A stretch of 64,000 nucleotides of DNA from Heloderma charlesbogerti (Eukaryota > Chordata > Lepidosauria > Squamata > Helodermatidae): the NCBI GenBank assembly GCA_026122225.1, contig JANEZZ010001953.1:2046001-2110000 (forward strand), in the 5' to 3' direction. How positions within the stretch are numbered: position 1 is the stretch's first letter; the number at the start of each line of letters is the position of its first letter. The translations under genes and the position numbers were made by a program. The notes under the pieces are model-generated. The model was given only the letters and a program-made list of their open reading frames with translations. It searched no databases and had not been told where the DNA came from. Positions 39,541 to 53,463 of the stretch are shown here, in pieces.

Positions 39541-39780
39541 AGTGTGGTATAGTGGTATAGTGGTTAGAGTATAGTGTGGTATAGTGGTTAGAGTGCTGGA
39601 CTGGGGAGAGTTGGGCTCATGTCCCCACTCAGCCATGAAGGTTACTGGGTGACTTTAGGCCAATCACTGACTCTCAGCCTAACCTTGTTAGGGCTGTAGT
39701 GAGGATAAAATCGAGAGGAGGAGGAGGATCATGTATGCTGCCTTGGGCTCCTTGGAGGAAAATGTAATAAATAAATAAAT
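39541..39780 (+). mobile_element. MIR-like tRNA-derived SINE with duplicated head
   Basis: The tRNA-related head has an A-box-like 'tagtggttagagtgctgg' (39583-39600) and a B-box-like 'gggctcatgtcccc' (39612-39625). The body 'gtgactttaggccaatcactgactctcagcctaacc' spans 39650-39685, and the tail 'ctccttggaggaaaatgtaataaataaataaat' 39749-39780. The head phrase 'gtatagtggttagagt' is present in extra copies at 39541-39585. Complementary copies lie at 62572-62783 and 4286-4402. Confidence 0.85.
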
Positions 39781-40457
39781 TGGGCATCAAATTGCAGCTG
39801 ACTAAAACCCTTGAGGGTACTGGTGGGGAGAATCCAAAAGGTTCTCATAAGAGAGAATGAAGTGAAACATTCAGGAAGCCTCTGTTCATAAGAACCAAGC
39901 AGGGACAAAGGTTCATCTTAGCATAACATAAAGATTTGTTCTGTCCTTTTCCTTACTTATCTTTACTGGATAATTCAAAACTACATCAGGGATTCCATTT
40001 CGTTTTTAGAACAGTTTATGGCTTAGGATTCGCTGCAGCTGATTTTCTTTAATTCCGCCCCCCCCCCCCAAACACTGGTCATTTAATTCAACAATGCCTT
40101 CATATAGTGATGTCACTGTTTAAAACAAACAAACAAAAGTGAATATTTACTGGTATCACCTTGCAGGAAAGAATTCCTACTTGACAGTGGTGAAGGAATA
40201 ACCCCAAGAGGTGGTTCTTCTACCATTACTGGAACTTCTATGTAAGCAGAAGTAATATTTCTGGAATCATAAAATGGGGAAGATGGATTCCACTATTCCC
40301 ATTTTAATATATTATCATTTATTAATTGTAAAGGTGCCTAAAATATATCTTAACATCTTCCTTGAATGTATTTGCTTTGCTGCATCCATATTCATGTTTT
40401 GGTAAGAGACAACTGAAAACAGAACGAAAAGGAGACATTTAAAAGAAAAAAAAATAC
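39781..40457. other. Intronic sequence, poly-C run
   Basis: No exon recognised. A run of cytosines lies at about 40058-40069. Confidence 0.45.
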
Positions 40458-40591
40458 CTGTGCAGCAAGCCTTCGCATAGCCTCTTCCTGACGTCTGCGC
40501 ATTTCTGGGGTTCCAGGGCAACTCCCACTGGTGATGGAGGAGTGAGCAGAAGGTGGCTGAGTTAGGGGAAGCTCTCGGTTTGCATCAACAT
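40458..40591 (-). CDS. TANC2: TANC2 coding exon (third in window)
   Basis: This 134-bp minus-strand exon encodes (H)[23 protein letters not shown]... to EAMRRLAAQ. The acceptor is ttctgcattgcag and the donor CAG|GTATTT. Its first two bases complete a CAT codon begun in the exon at 42101-41820. The serine/proline-rich [16 protein letters not shown] stretch is a low-complexity insert between the P-loop and the next strand, followed by a basic/acidic helix [11 protein letters not shown]. This linker may be a phosphorylation site, but that is inference. Ends in phase 0. Confidence 0.93.
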
Positions 40592-42588
<1,997 letters not shown>

Positions 42589-42875
42589 GGCCCAGTTCAG
42601 ACATAATGGTAAGACATAGTTCTGGGGGACATAAGCCAACAACGAACTGTGGCTTTTGACTCTGGCTTGTTGGGGAACAGACAAGCCAGATTTCTGGATT
42701 CACACACAATGTAAAGTCCATGGTTTGTTGAGCTGCTCCTGCCTACAGCAGGAGTGATTGGCTAGTGTTTACAAGCACCGATCTTGACCACTACTTTACA
42801 GACACTGCTGTTTGTCAATGATAAGCCACAGTTTCCTCAGAATTGTTACTTACCATTATGTGCAAACCAGACCAC
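42589..42875. mobile_element. Probable MITE with ~27-bp inverted termini
   Basis: Left 'gtggcccagttcagacataatggtaag' is matched by the complement of the right end 'cttaccattatgtgcaaaccagaccac' with about five mismatches. The interior (~230 bp) is noncoding and holds a further small inverted repeat, 'gcctacagcagg' region. The target duplication is not clear. Confidence 0.65.
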
Positions 42876-43655
42876 TGAGTAGTTCTAAAAACAACAATAT
42901 GCAATTGTGTGCACAATTGCACCAACATTCCTTTTAATTAATGGAAAGCATAAGGAGGGCTCCCTCTTTGGATGTGCAGAGATGAATACTTAGACATACA
43001 AAACTTTCACTGATAGATTATATGGAGGCACAGAGCCCTTTTCCAAGATCAAGTTGAAGATTCTTGTTTGCTGTTTAATTGAATAGAATGTTTTGAAGTC
43101 CTGAACAATGCCACTCTGCAACTTGCACCTTATTCTAGAATGGAATCCCCTAAAAGGCTTTTCTTACTGTTGTCTCTTTAGGGCTGGAGGTAGAAGTATT
43201 CTATCTCCCCCCCCCCATAAGTACTGAAAGTATTTCAATACTTAATAAGTATTTATTAAGAAGAAAGCCTGGTAGATCACTAGTACTAAGGGAAGATACA
43301 TTGAAGATCATGTTGACTGGGCTCAAAAGTGAGCTTGCTGGAACTCAGCAAGGCCTTGTAAGCCAGTTGGTTTGCAGTCAGGACCCAATGAAGCAGCTCA
43401 AGCCATTCATTCTCTTGTATCCAAGAATTTTATTTCAAGCTATTTAGAGACTACGTTTCCATGATGCCCTTAATGGGGAGAGAGGCAGAAAAAGCTGCAG
43501 ATGGACTTAGGGGTTGCCTAATGATAAAGATATTTGGCCTTTCAAAAATCTTTTGACATATGTTCCTCACCAAAGATGCCTGAGTAAACCTGGCAGTCAT
43601 GGGATAAAAGGACAGGTCCTCTTATAGATTAGTAACTAGTTAAACAAAACCCAGA
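42876..43655. other. Intronic sequence, no gene recognised
   Basis: Only a short poly-C run (about 43206-43216) stands out. Confidence 0.45.
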
Positions 43656-43790
43656 GGGGTAGCTGTGGTACTCTATTGCAGCAAAAACAACAAAAAAAAG
43701 TCTTGTGGCACCTTAAAGTCTCACAAATTTATTATGACATCAGCTTTTGTGGACACTGTCCACAAAAGTTGATGCCAGAAGTGTTAACTA
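43656..43790 (+). repeat. Unclassified interspersed repeat
   Basis: 'ggggtagctgtggtactctattgcagc', 'aagtcttgtggcaccttaaag' and 'acaaatttattatgacat' are phrases of a repeat I recognise as widespread in reptile DNA, but I cannot name the class. It ends in a small hairpin, 'cttttgtggacactgtccacaaaag' (43744-43768). Confidence 0.5.
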
Positions 43791-44839
43791 AGCAGACTAT
43801 CCTCACAAGGGAGGGAACCCACTTTTCCTGAAGAATTGGTTGAGGAGGAGCAGGAGAAGAAAAACAAATGCTGTTGTCTGTATAAAGTCAGATATAGTTC
43901 AGAACTTCTCTTACCCGCCATTAGTAAACTTTATGAGGTGAGGTGGCTGAAGGTTTTTTCATGCCTTTTTAAAACTGTAAAACCTATTTAAAAGTCCCAT
44001 GCCTGGTAGCGGAGCAATGAGGCACTCTACATGCAACATCCTCAGTACTTCCAGGAACATGACATCACATAGTCCTAACCTTCCTTTTGGTATAATCTGC
44101 TGCCTGCAGCTATGTGGGAGAAGTTAAAGGTGGTGGTGGGGAGACATTTGCGGAGGCTTATTAAATCCTTGTTATGCTGAAACCACTGGGCTTTTGGAAA
44201 AGCCAAAAGTTCCAGTTTGGGGGAGTAAAATTAGATGCTTTATGAAGTACTAGTATTTTATAGGGAGCCCTTCCTGCCCTTCCTCCTCCCTCTTCAAATT
44301 TTCATTGCAAGCAAGCTCACAGCAGTGAGCATGTAAGAGAAGCAAGGTAGATAGAGTGGGGAGAATGAGCACACTGTGGAAGGAAGGGTGGCAGTGCTTT
44401 CTGCAGTTTTAAAGGCTGTTGCCTTCATGCTGTACCCCCTATTAGTCTGCTATGGGAGTGAATCCTAAAATTCCCTAATCACTGCAAGGCTACTGAGCAC
44501 AGAGGGAAGAAGCAGGTTTGGATTAAGGTGGAATTACATCATTGGGACAGCTCAAAAGATTCAGGACACAGCTCAGAGGATTTGGGCCACATGCTCTGAT
44601 GTGCCTAGCTATAGCAATGTCCATGGATAGCAGTAACAGGACACAGCATGTTCCTGGGCATTCTACAGGGCCTGATTTTAGCCAGACATCACCAAGACTC
44701 AGCCCTGGGTCATGTAAAGAGGAATAAAAAATAGAAGGCCTCTGAATGTTTGAACAGTAACATCCAGTTAAACATCTGCATACCATTGCTATTATAAAAC
44801 TCTAAAACACACCCACTGCATGCAGTCCCCATAGCTATT
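43791..44839. other. Intronic sequence, no gene recognised
   Basis: No exon or repeat family supported. Confidence 0.45.
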
Positions 44840-44912
44840 CCATCTCAAAAAGGATATAACTGAAGTGGAGAAGGCACATAAAAAGGCTATTAAAGTGATT
44901 AAAGGGGCACTG
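44840..44912 (+). mobile_element. CR1-type ORF2 relic (73 bp)
   Basis: Conceptual translation FHLKKDITEVEKAHKKAIKVIKG matches the block LKQDIAELEKVKKRAVKVIKG of the copy at 836-2045. Flanks do not continue the element visibly. Confidence 0.6.
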
Positions 44913-45606
44913 GTTTTCATGAAGTGACTAACATATTTGCTTTCAGTTAGTGTACTATACTCTCCTACCAGCAGCTTTGATATACATCAAAAATATGCAT
45001 CTCAGTGAGTTCATGAAAACAGCTTCACAGGCACATTTCGTATTGGCCAGTGTACCGCTGAAGTTGGAAGGAATGCAAAGGCCTTCTCATCTAACTCTGC
45101 CAGGATCATCCAGTCAGCAGCCTAGCCCTCCTCTTCTCCAATCAAGCTGTACAGTCCCGACTGCAACATGCCACAAGCAAAAAGCATCAGTTGCACAGCA
45201 ATAAGTAGAAATACTCCCAAGCTCACACTTCGGGGCTCAGAAGTAAAAGTCTCAGGGGACTTGTAATACTCACCAAAATGTTGAGGCAAGTATTGCAAGC
45301 CCTGAAATTCTTTTCTGACTCTGATGAAAATCTGAGTTGAAGAGGAACTCCTCTCAAACACCAATTCCACCCACCTGCCTGATCCCCCAAGCCACCTTCT
45401 CTTTAAACCCCGTTTATCTAGGGGTGGCAGCAGCCAACAGGCACTTGGGCAGGGAAAGAAGGAGATCTAGCCTTCTCTTTGGTGTCTGATGAACTACACA
45501 GCAGCATACCAGGACATTGCAGTAGCCCTTGGAAAATGACAATTTCCAGGGGACACTGGAGCCTTGAATCCTGAATGGGGATTTCAACTTAGGTCTCCCC
45601 AGAGTA
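44913..45606. other. Intronic sequence, no gene recognised
   Basis: Short open frames (44950-45204 plus, 45122-45370 minus) show no domain and no splice link to TANC2. Confidence 0.45.
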
Positions 45607-46010
45607 AAGGTCAAGCTAGATGTGGCACCGATCAGGATCTCTACAGGTGTTTTTTCTTCTTCTTTTAATTAGCAGTCCCACACAATTATTTTGAATAGCA
45701 TGGAAGTGGTGATAGGGAAATAGTTTGTTTAACCCCTTCCTACTATTCTTTTCCCCCCAATGTGAGTTCTGAAGCTATTAGTTCAGTGGGTGAAAACATA
45801 CAATTACCAGCTTTTTTGGTTGTGGTGGCTGAAGTTTAGATTGGTGAAACCGCATGGGAGGAAAAGGTTAAATATCCTCTCTCCCAATACCACCTCCCTG
45901 ATCTGCAAAAAAGCCACATGGGACTGCTGATCTGTAAACAAAACTAAACAAAAACAAAACTGCCTCCAAAAGATAGAGATCATAAATTGCATCACATCCA
46001 GTCTGACCCT
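45607..46010. mobile_element. Probable MITE related to 4844-5237
   Basis: Left 'aaggtcaagctagatgtggcac' is matched by the complement of the right end 'gcatcacatccagtctgaccct'. The ~400-bp interior is noncoding. Target duplication not resolved. Confidence 0.55.
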
Positions 46011-46199
46011 AAGAACTCTGCCCGCAATACCATTTTGGCATTCTAGTAGCTTACAATCTGAGAGACATGATACAAAAGAAAGGAGGGGTGGGGAACAAAG
46101 ACAAAAACAAGCAAATGCAAGTAAAAACTATTATATCAACTTTACATAAAGGTTACACAATGACAGGTGCAATGGCCACTTCAGAAGACATTTATCTCA
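46011..46199. repeat. Fragment of unclassified repeat seen at 15.5 kb
   Basis: 'agcttacaatctgagag' near 46050 matches the repeat at 15530-15960. No more can be assigned. Confidence 0.35.
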
Positions 46200-47065
46200 G
46201 AATCATAGAATCACAGAATAGTAGGGTTGGAAAGGGCCTATAAAACCATCGAGTCCAACCCCCTGCTCAATGCAGGAATCCAAGTCAGAGCATCTCTGAC
46301 AGATGGCTGTCCAGCCTCGTCTTGAATGCCTCCAGTGTGGGAGAGCCCACCACCTCCCTAGGTCATTGGTTCCATTGTCGTATTGCTCTAACAGTCAGGA
46401 TGTTTTTCCTGATGTTCAGCTGGAATCTGGCTTCCTGTAACTTGAGGCCATTATTCTGTGTCCTGCATTTTGGGATGATGGAGAAGAGATCCTGGCCTTC
46501 CTCTCTGTGACAACCTTTCAAGTACTTGAAGCGTGCTATCCTATCTCCCCTCAGTCTTCTCTTCTCAAGGCTAAACATGCCCAGTAACTTCAGTCTTTCT
46601 TCATAGGGCTTTGTTTCCAGTCCTCTGATCATCTTTGTTGCCCTCCTCTGAACGCTCTCCAGTTTGTCTGCATCCTCTTAAAGTGTGGTGCCCAGAACTG
46701 GACACAGTACTCCAGATGAGGCCTAACCAGTGCTGAGTAGAGGGGAACTAGTACTTCCCAGGATTTGGAAGCTATGCTTCTATTAATGCAGCCTAAATAG
46801 CATCCGCCTTTTTTGCAGCCAAATGTTGAAGAGCACTGGGCCCGGGTCTTCTTCTGTTGTCTTCCAACTTTTTTTCTTGTTGGAATTGTGCCTTTAGAAC
46901 TTCCTTTTTTTTTAAACTCCCACCCATCTTGGATTCCTTTTCTCATTAAAGTCGCTTGCCATGGGACCTTACTGATCATTGTTCTGAGTTTATTCAAATT
47001 GGCCTTCCTAAAATCCAGGGTATGCGTTTGGCTACACTCAGCTTTTGCTTCCTTTAGAACCAAGA
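46200..47065 (-). mobile_element. CR1 LINE, antisense, 3' piece (split by BovB)
   Basis: The 3' tail complement lies at 46200-46225 (tcatagaatcacagaatagtagggttgg region). The minus strand encodes [34 protein letters not shown] and [14 protein letters not shown]. An internal deletion near 46800-46840 joins this to ORF2 sequence upstream of the RT ([30 protein letters not shown]). The copy is cut at 47065 inside [12 protein letters not shown] and continues at 50281. Confidence 0.92.
47056..47065. repeat. Target-site duplication of BovB, left copy
   Basis: AGAACCAAGA, identical to 50281-50290. The two copies bracket the BovB exactly, and removing one joins the interrupted CR1 reading EFLVL-REAKAEC. 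Confidence 0.93.
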
Positions 47066-50000
47066 TATACCCTTTCATGGATCACTGCCTTGTTGCGGCA
47101 AAGGGGCTTGCGTAACTCAGTGAAGCCATAAGCTATGCCGTGCAGGGCCACCCAAGACGGACAGGTCATGACAGAGAGTTCTGACAAAATGTGGTCCACT
47201 GGAGAAGGAAATGGCAACCCACTCCAGGATTCTTGCCAAGAAAACCCCATGGAACATATCACAAGGCTAAAAGAGATGACGCTGGAAGATGAGCCCCTCA
47301 GGTCGGAAGGTGTCCAATATACTAATGGGGAAGAGCAGAGGGTATTTCCAAGTAGCACCAGAAAGAGTGAAGCGGCTGGGCCAAAGCCGAAAGGACACTC
47401 AGCTGTGGATGTGTCTGGTGGTGAAAAGAAAATCCGATGCTGTAAAGAACAATATTGTATAGGAAACTGGAATGTCAACGAATCAAGGGAAGCTGGAGGT
47501 GGTCAAACATGAGATGGCAAGATTGAACATCGACATCTTGGGAATCAGCGAACTAAAATGGACAGGCATGGGCAAATTTAATTCAGGTGACCATCATATC
47601 TACTACTGTGGGCAAGAATCCCTTAGAAGAAATGGAGTAGCACTCATAGTCAACAAAAGGGTGGGAAAAGCAGTACTGGGGTACAATCTTAAAAACGATA
47701 GAATGATCTCAGTACGAATCCAAGGCAAACCATTCAACATCACAGTAATTCAAGTCTACGCCCCAATCACTGATGCCGAAGAAGCTGAGGTTGATCGGTT
47801 CTATGAAGACCTACAACACCTTCTAGAACTAACACCCAAAAAAGATGTCCTCTTCATCATAGGGGATTGGAATGCTAAAGTAGGAAGTCAAGAAATCACC
47901 GGGATAACAGGCAGGCATGGCCTTGGTGTACAAAATGAAGCAGGACAAAAGCTAATAGAGTTTTGCCAAGAGAACACGCTGATCATAGCAAACACTCTTT
48001 TCCAACAGCACAAGAGGCGACTCTACACATGGACATCACCAGATGGTCAATATCGAAATCAGATTGATTATGTCCTTTGCAGCCAAAGATGGAGAAGCTC
48101 TATACAGTCAGTCAAAACAAGACCTGGAGCTGACTGTGGCTCAGATCATGAGCTTCTTGTTGCAAAATTTCAGCTTAAAATGAAGAACGTAGGGAAAACC
48201 ACTAAACCATTCAGGTATGGCCTAAATCATATCCCTTATAAATATACAGTGGAGGTGAGGAATAGATTTAAGGGATTAGACCTGATAGACAGAGTGCCTG
48301 AGGAACTATGGACGGAGGTCCGTAACATTGTTCAGGAGGCAGCAACGAAATCCATCCCAAAGAAAAAGAAATGCAAGAAAGCCAAGTGGCTGTCTGATGA
48401 GGTTTTATAAGTAGCTGAGGAAAGAAGGGAAGCGAAAAGTAAGGGAGAAAGGGGAAGATATACCCAACTGAATGCAGATTTCCAGAGAATAGCAAGGAGA
48501 GACAAGAAGGCCTTCTTAAAGGAACAATGCAAAGAAACAGAGGAAAACAACAGAATGGGAAAGACTAGAGATCTCTTCAAGAAAACTGGAGATCTCAAGG
48601 GAACGTTTTGTGCAAAGACGGGCATGATAAAGGACAAAGAAGGCAGGGACCTAACAGAAGCAGATGAGATTAAGAAGAGGTGGCAAGAATACACAGAAGA
48701 ACTATACAGGAAAGATCTGAATGTCCCTGATAGCCATGATAGTGCGGTCACTGAACTTGATCTGGACATCCTCGAGAGTGAAGTCAAGTGGGCCTTAGGA
48801 AGCATTAGTAACAACAAAGCTAGTGGAGATGACAGTATTCCAGCTGAGCTATTTAAAATCCTAAAAGATGATGCTGTTAGTGCTGCACTCAATATGCCAA
48901 CAAATTTGGAACACTCAACAATGGCCGCAAGACTGGAAAAGGTCAGTTTACATTCCAATTCCAAAGAAGGGCAACGCCAAAGAGTGTTCAAACTACCGCA
49001 CCATTGCGCTCATTTCACATGCCAGCAAGGTGATGCTCAAAATCCTACAAGCTAGGCTTCAGCAGTATGCGAACCGAGAACTACCGGAAGTACAAGCTGG
49101 GTTTCGAAGAGGCAGAGGAACTAGAGATCAAATCGCCAACATTTGCTGGATCATGGAGAAAGCAAGAGAATTCCAGAAAAACGTCTATTTCTGCTTCATT
49201 GACTACGCTAAAGCCTTTGATTGTGTGGATCACAACAAACTGTGGCAAATTCTTAAAGTGATGGGAGTACCAGACCACCTTACCTGTCTCCTGAGAAACC
49301 CGTACGAGGGTCAAGAAGCAACAGTAAGAACCAGACATGGAACAACCGAGTGGTTCAAAATTGGGAAAGGAGTACGACAAGGCTGCATATTGTCACCCTG
49401 CTTATTTAACTTATATGCAGAGTACATCATGAGAAACGCCGGGTTGGATGAATCACAGGTCGGAATTAAGATTGCCGGGAGAATTATCAACAACCTCCGA
49501 TATGCAGACGATACCACCCTAATGGCAGAAAGCGAGGAGGATCTAAAGAGCCTCTTGCTGAAGGTGAAAGAGGAGAGTGCAAAAGCTGGTTTGAAACTCA
49601 ACATTAAAAAAACGAAGATCATGGCATCTGGCCCCATCACTTCCTGGCATATAGAAGGGGAAGAAATGGAAGCAGTGACAGATTTTACTTTCTTGGGCTC
49701 CAAGATCACCGCAGACGGTGACTGTAGCCATGACATTAAAAGACACTTGCTCCTTGGGAGGAAAGCTATGGCAAACCTAGACAGCATAGTAAGAAGCAGA
49801 GACATCACCTTGCCGACAAAGGTCCGTCTAATCAAAGCTATGGTTTTCCCAGTAGTAATGTATGGCTGTGAGAGCTGGACTATAAGGAAGGCTGAGCACC
49901 GAAGAATCGATGCTTTCGAACTGTGGTGCTGGAGAAGACTCTTACGAGTCCCCTGGACTGCAAGGAGGTCAAATCAGTCCATCCTAAAGGAAATCAACCC

Positions 50001-50280
50001 TGAGTGCTCATTGGAAGGACAGATACTGAAGCTGAAGCTCAAATATTTTGGCCACCTAATGCGAAGAGAAAACTCTCTGGAAAAGACCCTGATGCTGGGA
50101 AAGACTGAAGGCAAAAGGAGAAGGGGACGGCAGAGGATGAGATGGCTAGATAGCATCACCGATGCAATGAATATGAACTTGACCACACTCTGGGAGAGAG
50201 CGCAGGATAGGAGGGCCTGGCATGCTATGGTCCATGGGGTCACGAAGAGTTGGACACGAGTGAACGACTGAACAACAACA
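47066..50280 (+). mobile_element. BovB-type RTE LINE, near full length (3,215 bp)
   Basis: Inserted in antisense CR1 with a perfect 10-bp target duplication. The 5' end has 'tttcatggatcactgccttg' and the 3' end has 'gagttggacacgagtgaacgactgaacaacaacaa', the diagnostic BovB 3' terminus with AAC-rich tail. It encodes an apurinic-type endonuclease and an RT in one long ORF with few breaks. BovB is common in squamates and is known for horizontal spread among vertebrates. A length of about 3.2 kb matches the full-length element. Confidence 0.95.
47430..50271 (+). pseudogene. BovB ORF (endonuclease + reverse transcriptase), broken twice
   Basis: The endonuclease lies at about 47460-48190: GNWNV, LGISELKWTG, VYAPITDAEE, GDWNAKVG (47862 on), QIDYVLCSQRW and the terminal SDHELLVAKF. 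The frame 47472-48410 ends at a TAA (after SDEVL). Coding sense continues in the same frame to about 48890, where a shift moves it into frame 48868-50271. This last part carries AKAFDCVDHNKL, KGVRQGCILSP and the catalytic YADD at 49501-49512. The C-terminus is ARDRRAWHAMVHGVTKSWTRVND. Only one premature stop and one frameshift were seen, which indicates a young insertion. Confidence 0.93.
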
Positions 50281-50290
50281 AGAACCAAGA
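50281..50290. repeat. Target-site duplication of BovB, right copy
   Basis: AGAACCAAGA, identical to 47056-47065. Confidence 0.93.
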
Positions 50291-50777
50291 ACTCAAGTAT
50301 AACATGGTCACTTTCCCCCAGAGTTCCCGTAACTGCTACTTTATCCACTAAGTCATCTCTGGCTGTCCTCCAGTCTCATCTTCAAGTACCTGGAAACGGT
50401 TCCATAGTTCCACTGCTTCCACTGGTGCAGAGTGGCTTCTAGTTCTTCTGCTCCTAACTGTCACCCTTTACCAAGGAGTATCCTCTACTTCATTTTTCCT
50501 CACCTCAGCATTTTCCTCTTCTGCCTCAGCTGGCTGTTGCTCTTCAAGCGTCTGTTCTTCACTTTGCTGCTGTAGTTCCACCATTCTGTCCAAGGACTCT
50601 GATTATTCTCTTATTCCCTGGAGGGTCGACATTCGCTGCTCCAGTCCTCTTACCTTTTCTTCCAGCAGCGTGATCAACTTGCACTTGTTGCACGTGTAGG
50701 CCATGTTGTTCTCCGGCAAGAAAACAAACATTGCAGAGACCTTGCAGGTCACCACCACTGGAGAGTCTTTTATTTTC

Positions 50778-51025
50778 ATAGTCTCTTTTCCCTTTTTGTT
50801 TCTAGCTTTCTGATTGTACTGGAATAGCCTGTGCTTTGTCCTCTATTCATTGGGAGTCCCACTGGTATGGAACAGAGTCCCACTGGTATGGAAGTGTGTC
50901 TCTTTTATGAAGAGACTTTTCATAGTCTCTTTTCCCTTTTTGTGTTTAGCTTTCTGATTGTTCTAGAGTAGCCTGTGCTTGGTCCTCTCCTCACTGGAGG
51001 GTAAAAACAGAGTCCCATTTCTGGG
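50778..51025 (-). repeat. Direct duplication (~143 bp) inside CR1 leader
   Basis: 'catagtctcttttcccttttt' starts at 50778 and again at 50921. The following 'tagctttctgattgt', 'tagcctgtgct' and 'ggtcctct' phrases recur at the same spacing. This is a tandem duplication of the 5' leader just upstream of ORF1, a region where LINE promoters reside. Confidence 0.75.
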
Positions 51026-51035
51026 AGTGGAGGTC

Positions 51036-52250
51036 TCCTAAAACAATCATTGGTAGGGGGGAGGGAGGAAGGATGGTCAGGGCAGCCTCCAACCTGAGTG
51101 GTACAGCAAAGGAAAGGATGTCTTAAAACTCGCCTCCCCATACTTTATCACCAGCTACAAACTGGAATGCTATAGTGCGGTGGCTGTCATGGTCCAGACT
51201 ACCAGCAGCAAGTTGGATATTGACTTGGAGGGAGAGGGGGCATCTGAGCCAGAAAGGCCAATGGCATAACCAGACGCATGGGATCTGACTGAGCCTCAGT
51301 CAAGGTGCCAAGGACATTCTGAATCAGAGACCCCTGACCCAGAGACACTTGAGCGTATACCACCAGCAACTGCAGCCCTTGAACAGGACTTCACTGAAGG
51401 GCCAGCATTCTCGCCTTCAAGGGCTGCCACTGAGCCTGGTCACCACGGCAGGCAGGCAGTGTGCAAGAGGAGAGGCAATCAAGCACCAGACTCCAGACCA
51501 GAGGACTGCTCAATTCTCCATCAAGTCAGGCTTAGGGATTCTCTCAGCTGCACCTCTTCCTGGGGACCTGTCCAGAGTTCTGAAGGGCCTCTCTCTGACC
51601 ACTTTTGCTTCCTGACTTTGAGTTTTGACCCTTTTGAGTTGATACACAGTTTTTGCCTACCAATCCCCTGATCTTGGTACCTGCTCTGAATCACTGCCAG
51701 ACCTGCTTCCTCCAAACTTTGCTGTGGGCTCATCCCTGTCAAGACTAGCCAATAATACTACAGAGAGTTGGGGCTGACTGAACAGCTGGCTGTGCAAGCA
51801 ACCCCAACCTGAGCAGTACAGTGGGCAAGGGAGGGTTTATTCCAACACTATCTGGGAGAGTTCCTTTATATTTTTCCTTGTTGAAAGCAGCGAGGAGGGA
51901 GGAAATTGGCCTCACTGGGGGGAGGTGGATAAAGAAATACTGTCTTTGTTAAATGGGGTGGGACAATCCCCTTCTCTTGCTTTTGTCACTGTCACAACTT
52001 CTAACTGTTTCTAAGGAAAGGCATTGTACCTGCAAATCTCATCCAGCCCCAGGCTGAGAGGATCACTCTCTTTCTCTTTCACTTTTTTTTTTAGAAAGTA
52101 ATATTTTCTGCCTACCTAGGCAGAATTTCTTAAAAACACATAAGTGCCACCCTAGGTGGCTCTGTTTCACTGTCCTACCTGTTGGTAAGTGGCCATTAGA
52201 TTTGATATTAGAGATAATTATTTCTGACTAGATTTAAATCTTATTACTTC
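51036..52250. other. Intronic sequence, possibly an unclassified repeat
   Basis: The stretch 51200-51770 has a biased, serine/proline/glutamate-coding feel ('cagagacccctgacccagagacac') like noncoding leaders of reptile retroelements, but I cannot identify it. Nothing else supported. Confidence 0.35.
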
Positions 52251-52684
52251 AAGGGAGCAATCCTATCTAGTCAGGTGGCCGCCTCTGAACTCGGAGGCGA
52301 TTGCCTATCCAAAGAAGGGCAGGAGAAGCACAGAGGGGATCATTTCCTCCTCGCTTCTCCTGCCCTGCTTTTTCAGCTAGACAGCCAATTGCAGCTGTCT
52401 AGCCATGGGAGGAACGGAGTGAGGAAGGAGGCTGCTGTACGACACACAGGATGTGTCATACAGGCAGTTCCACCTTCCCCGCCCTGGAACACCCCCAGCC
52501 GTGCCCCTCTCCAGCTGCTCCGTGCTCCTCTTGTGAGTACGGAGGATGGGGCTGTTTCCAAAGTGGGGGGAGGTTGGTTCTCTGGGAACTGACGTCGGAG
52601 AGTGGGCTCTGAGGTCGGTTCCCAGAAAACAACATATCCTGTGGCCATCTAGCTGCTGTCTAGCAGCCATAGAATTTCTTCTTA
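52251..52684. mobile_element. MITE with AAGGG(A/C)GCAATCCTAT termini, diverged right end
   Basis: The left end 'aagggagcaatcctatct' is followed by 'ggccgcctctgaactcggaggcga', shared almost word for word with 61401-61460. The right end 'ctagctgctgtctagcagcc' and 'atagaatttcttctt' is a decayed copy of 'ataggattgcgccctt'. Related elements are at 57156, 61401 and 62836. Confidence 0.75.
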
Positions 52685-52921
52685 AACGTGTTATTTATGT
52701 ATGTTTTGGACAGCTGTGGTAAACTACTGCAGCAAAATTGGAAAGCATGGTCTAAAGCAGATTAGGCTAGATTACTTCCCGATTTGTGAATATCTCATGT
52801 CAATATTTATTAGCCATCTGTGGTAGAGAGATTGCTGCTACATAGTGTTTAACATTCATCTTCATAGTGGAAGAACTTGTTTTTTTAACTTTAGAGCCTG
52901 TGTTTTGTTTCTAAGACTTCA

Positions 52922-53463
<542 letters not shown>

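Larger units (their letters stand above)
50281..51035 (-). mobile_element. CR1 LINE, antisense, 5' piece with ORF1 start and leader
   Basis: Reading the minus strand from about 51035, it has the CR1 leader, then ORF1 MAYTCNKCKLITLLEEKVRGL, QQQSEEQTLEEQQPAE-like coiled-coil text and a basic patch, to QVLEDETGGQP (about 50370). At this point a large internal deletion joins it to ORF2 (DDLVDKVAVTGTLGESDHVILEFLVL), which continues across the BovB into 47065. The leader is partly duplicated (see 50778-51025). Confidence 0.88.

Noticed and set aside
39583..39625. tRNA gene
   Set aside because: Only A- and B-box-like segments are present and they continue into a SINE body and tail; no complete cloverleaf.
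45122..45370. Minus-strand frame in the first large TANC2 intron, considered as an extra exon
   Set aside because: The exons at 52981 and 41820 share a split valine codon and join directly; an extra exon here has no supporting phase or conserved residues.
47430..50271. Long open frames as a host gene of endonuclease/RT type
   Set aside because: The diagnostic BovB 3' end and the 10-bp target duplication show it is a retrotransposon.
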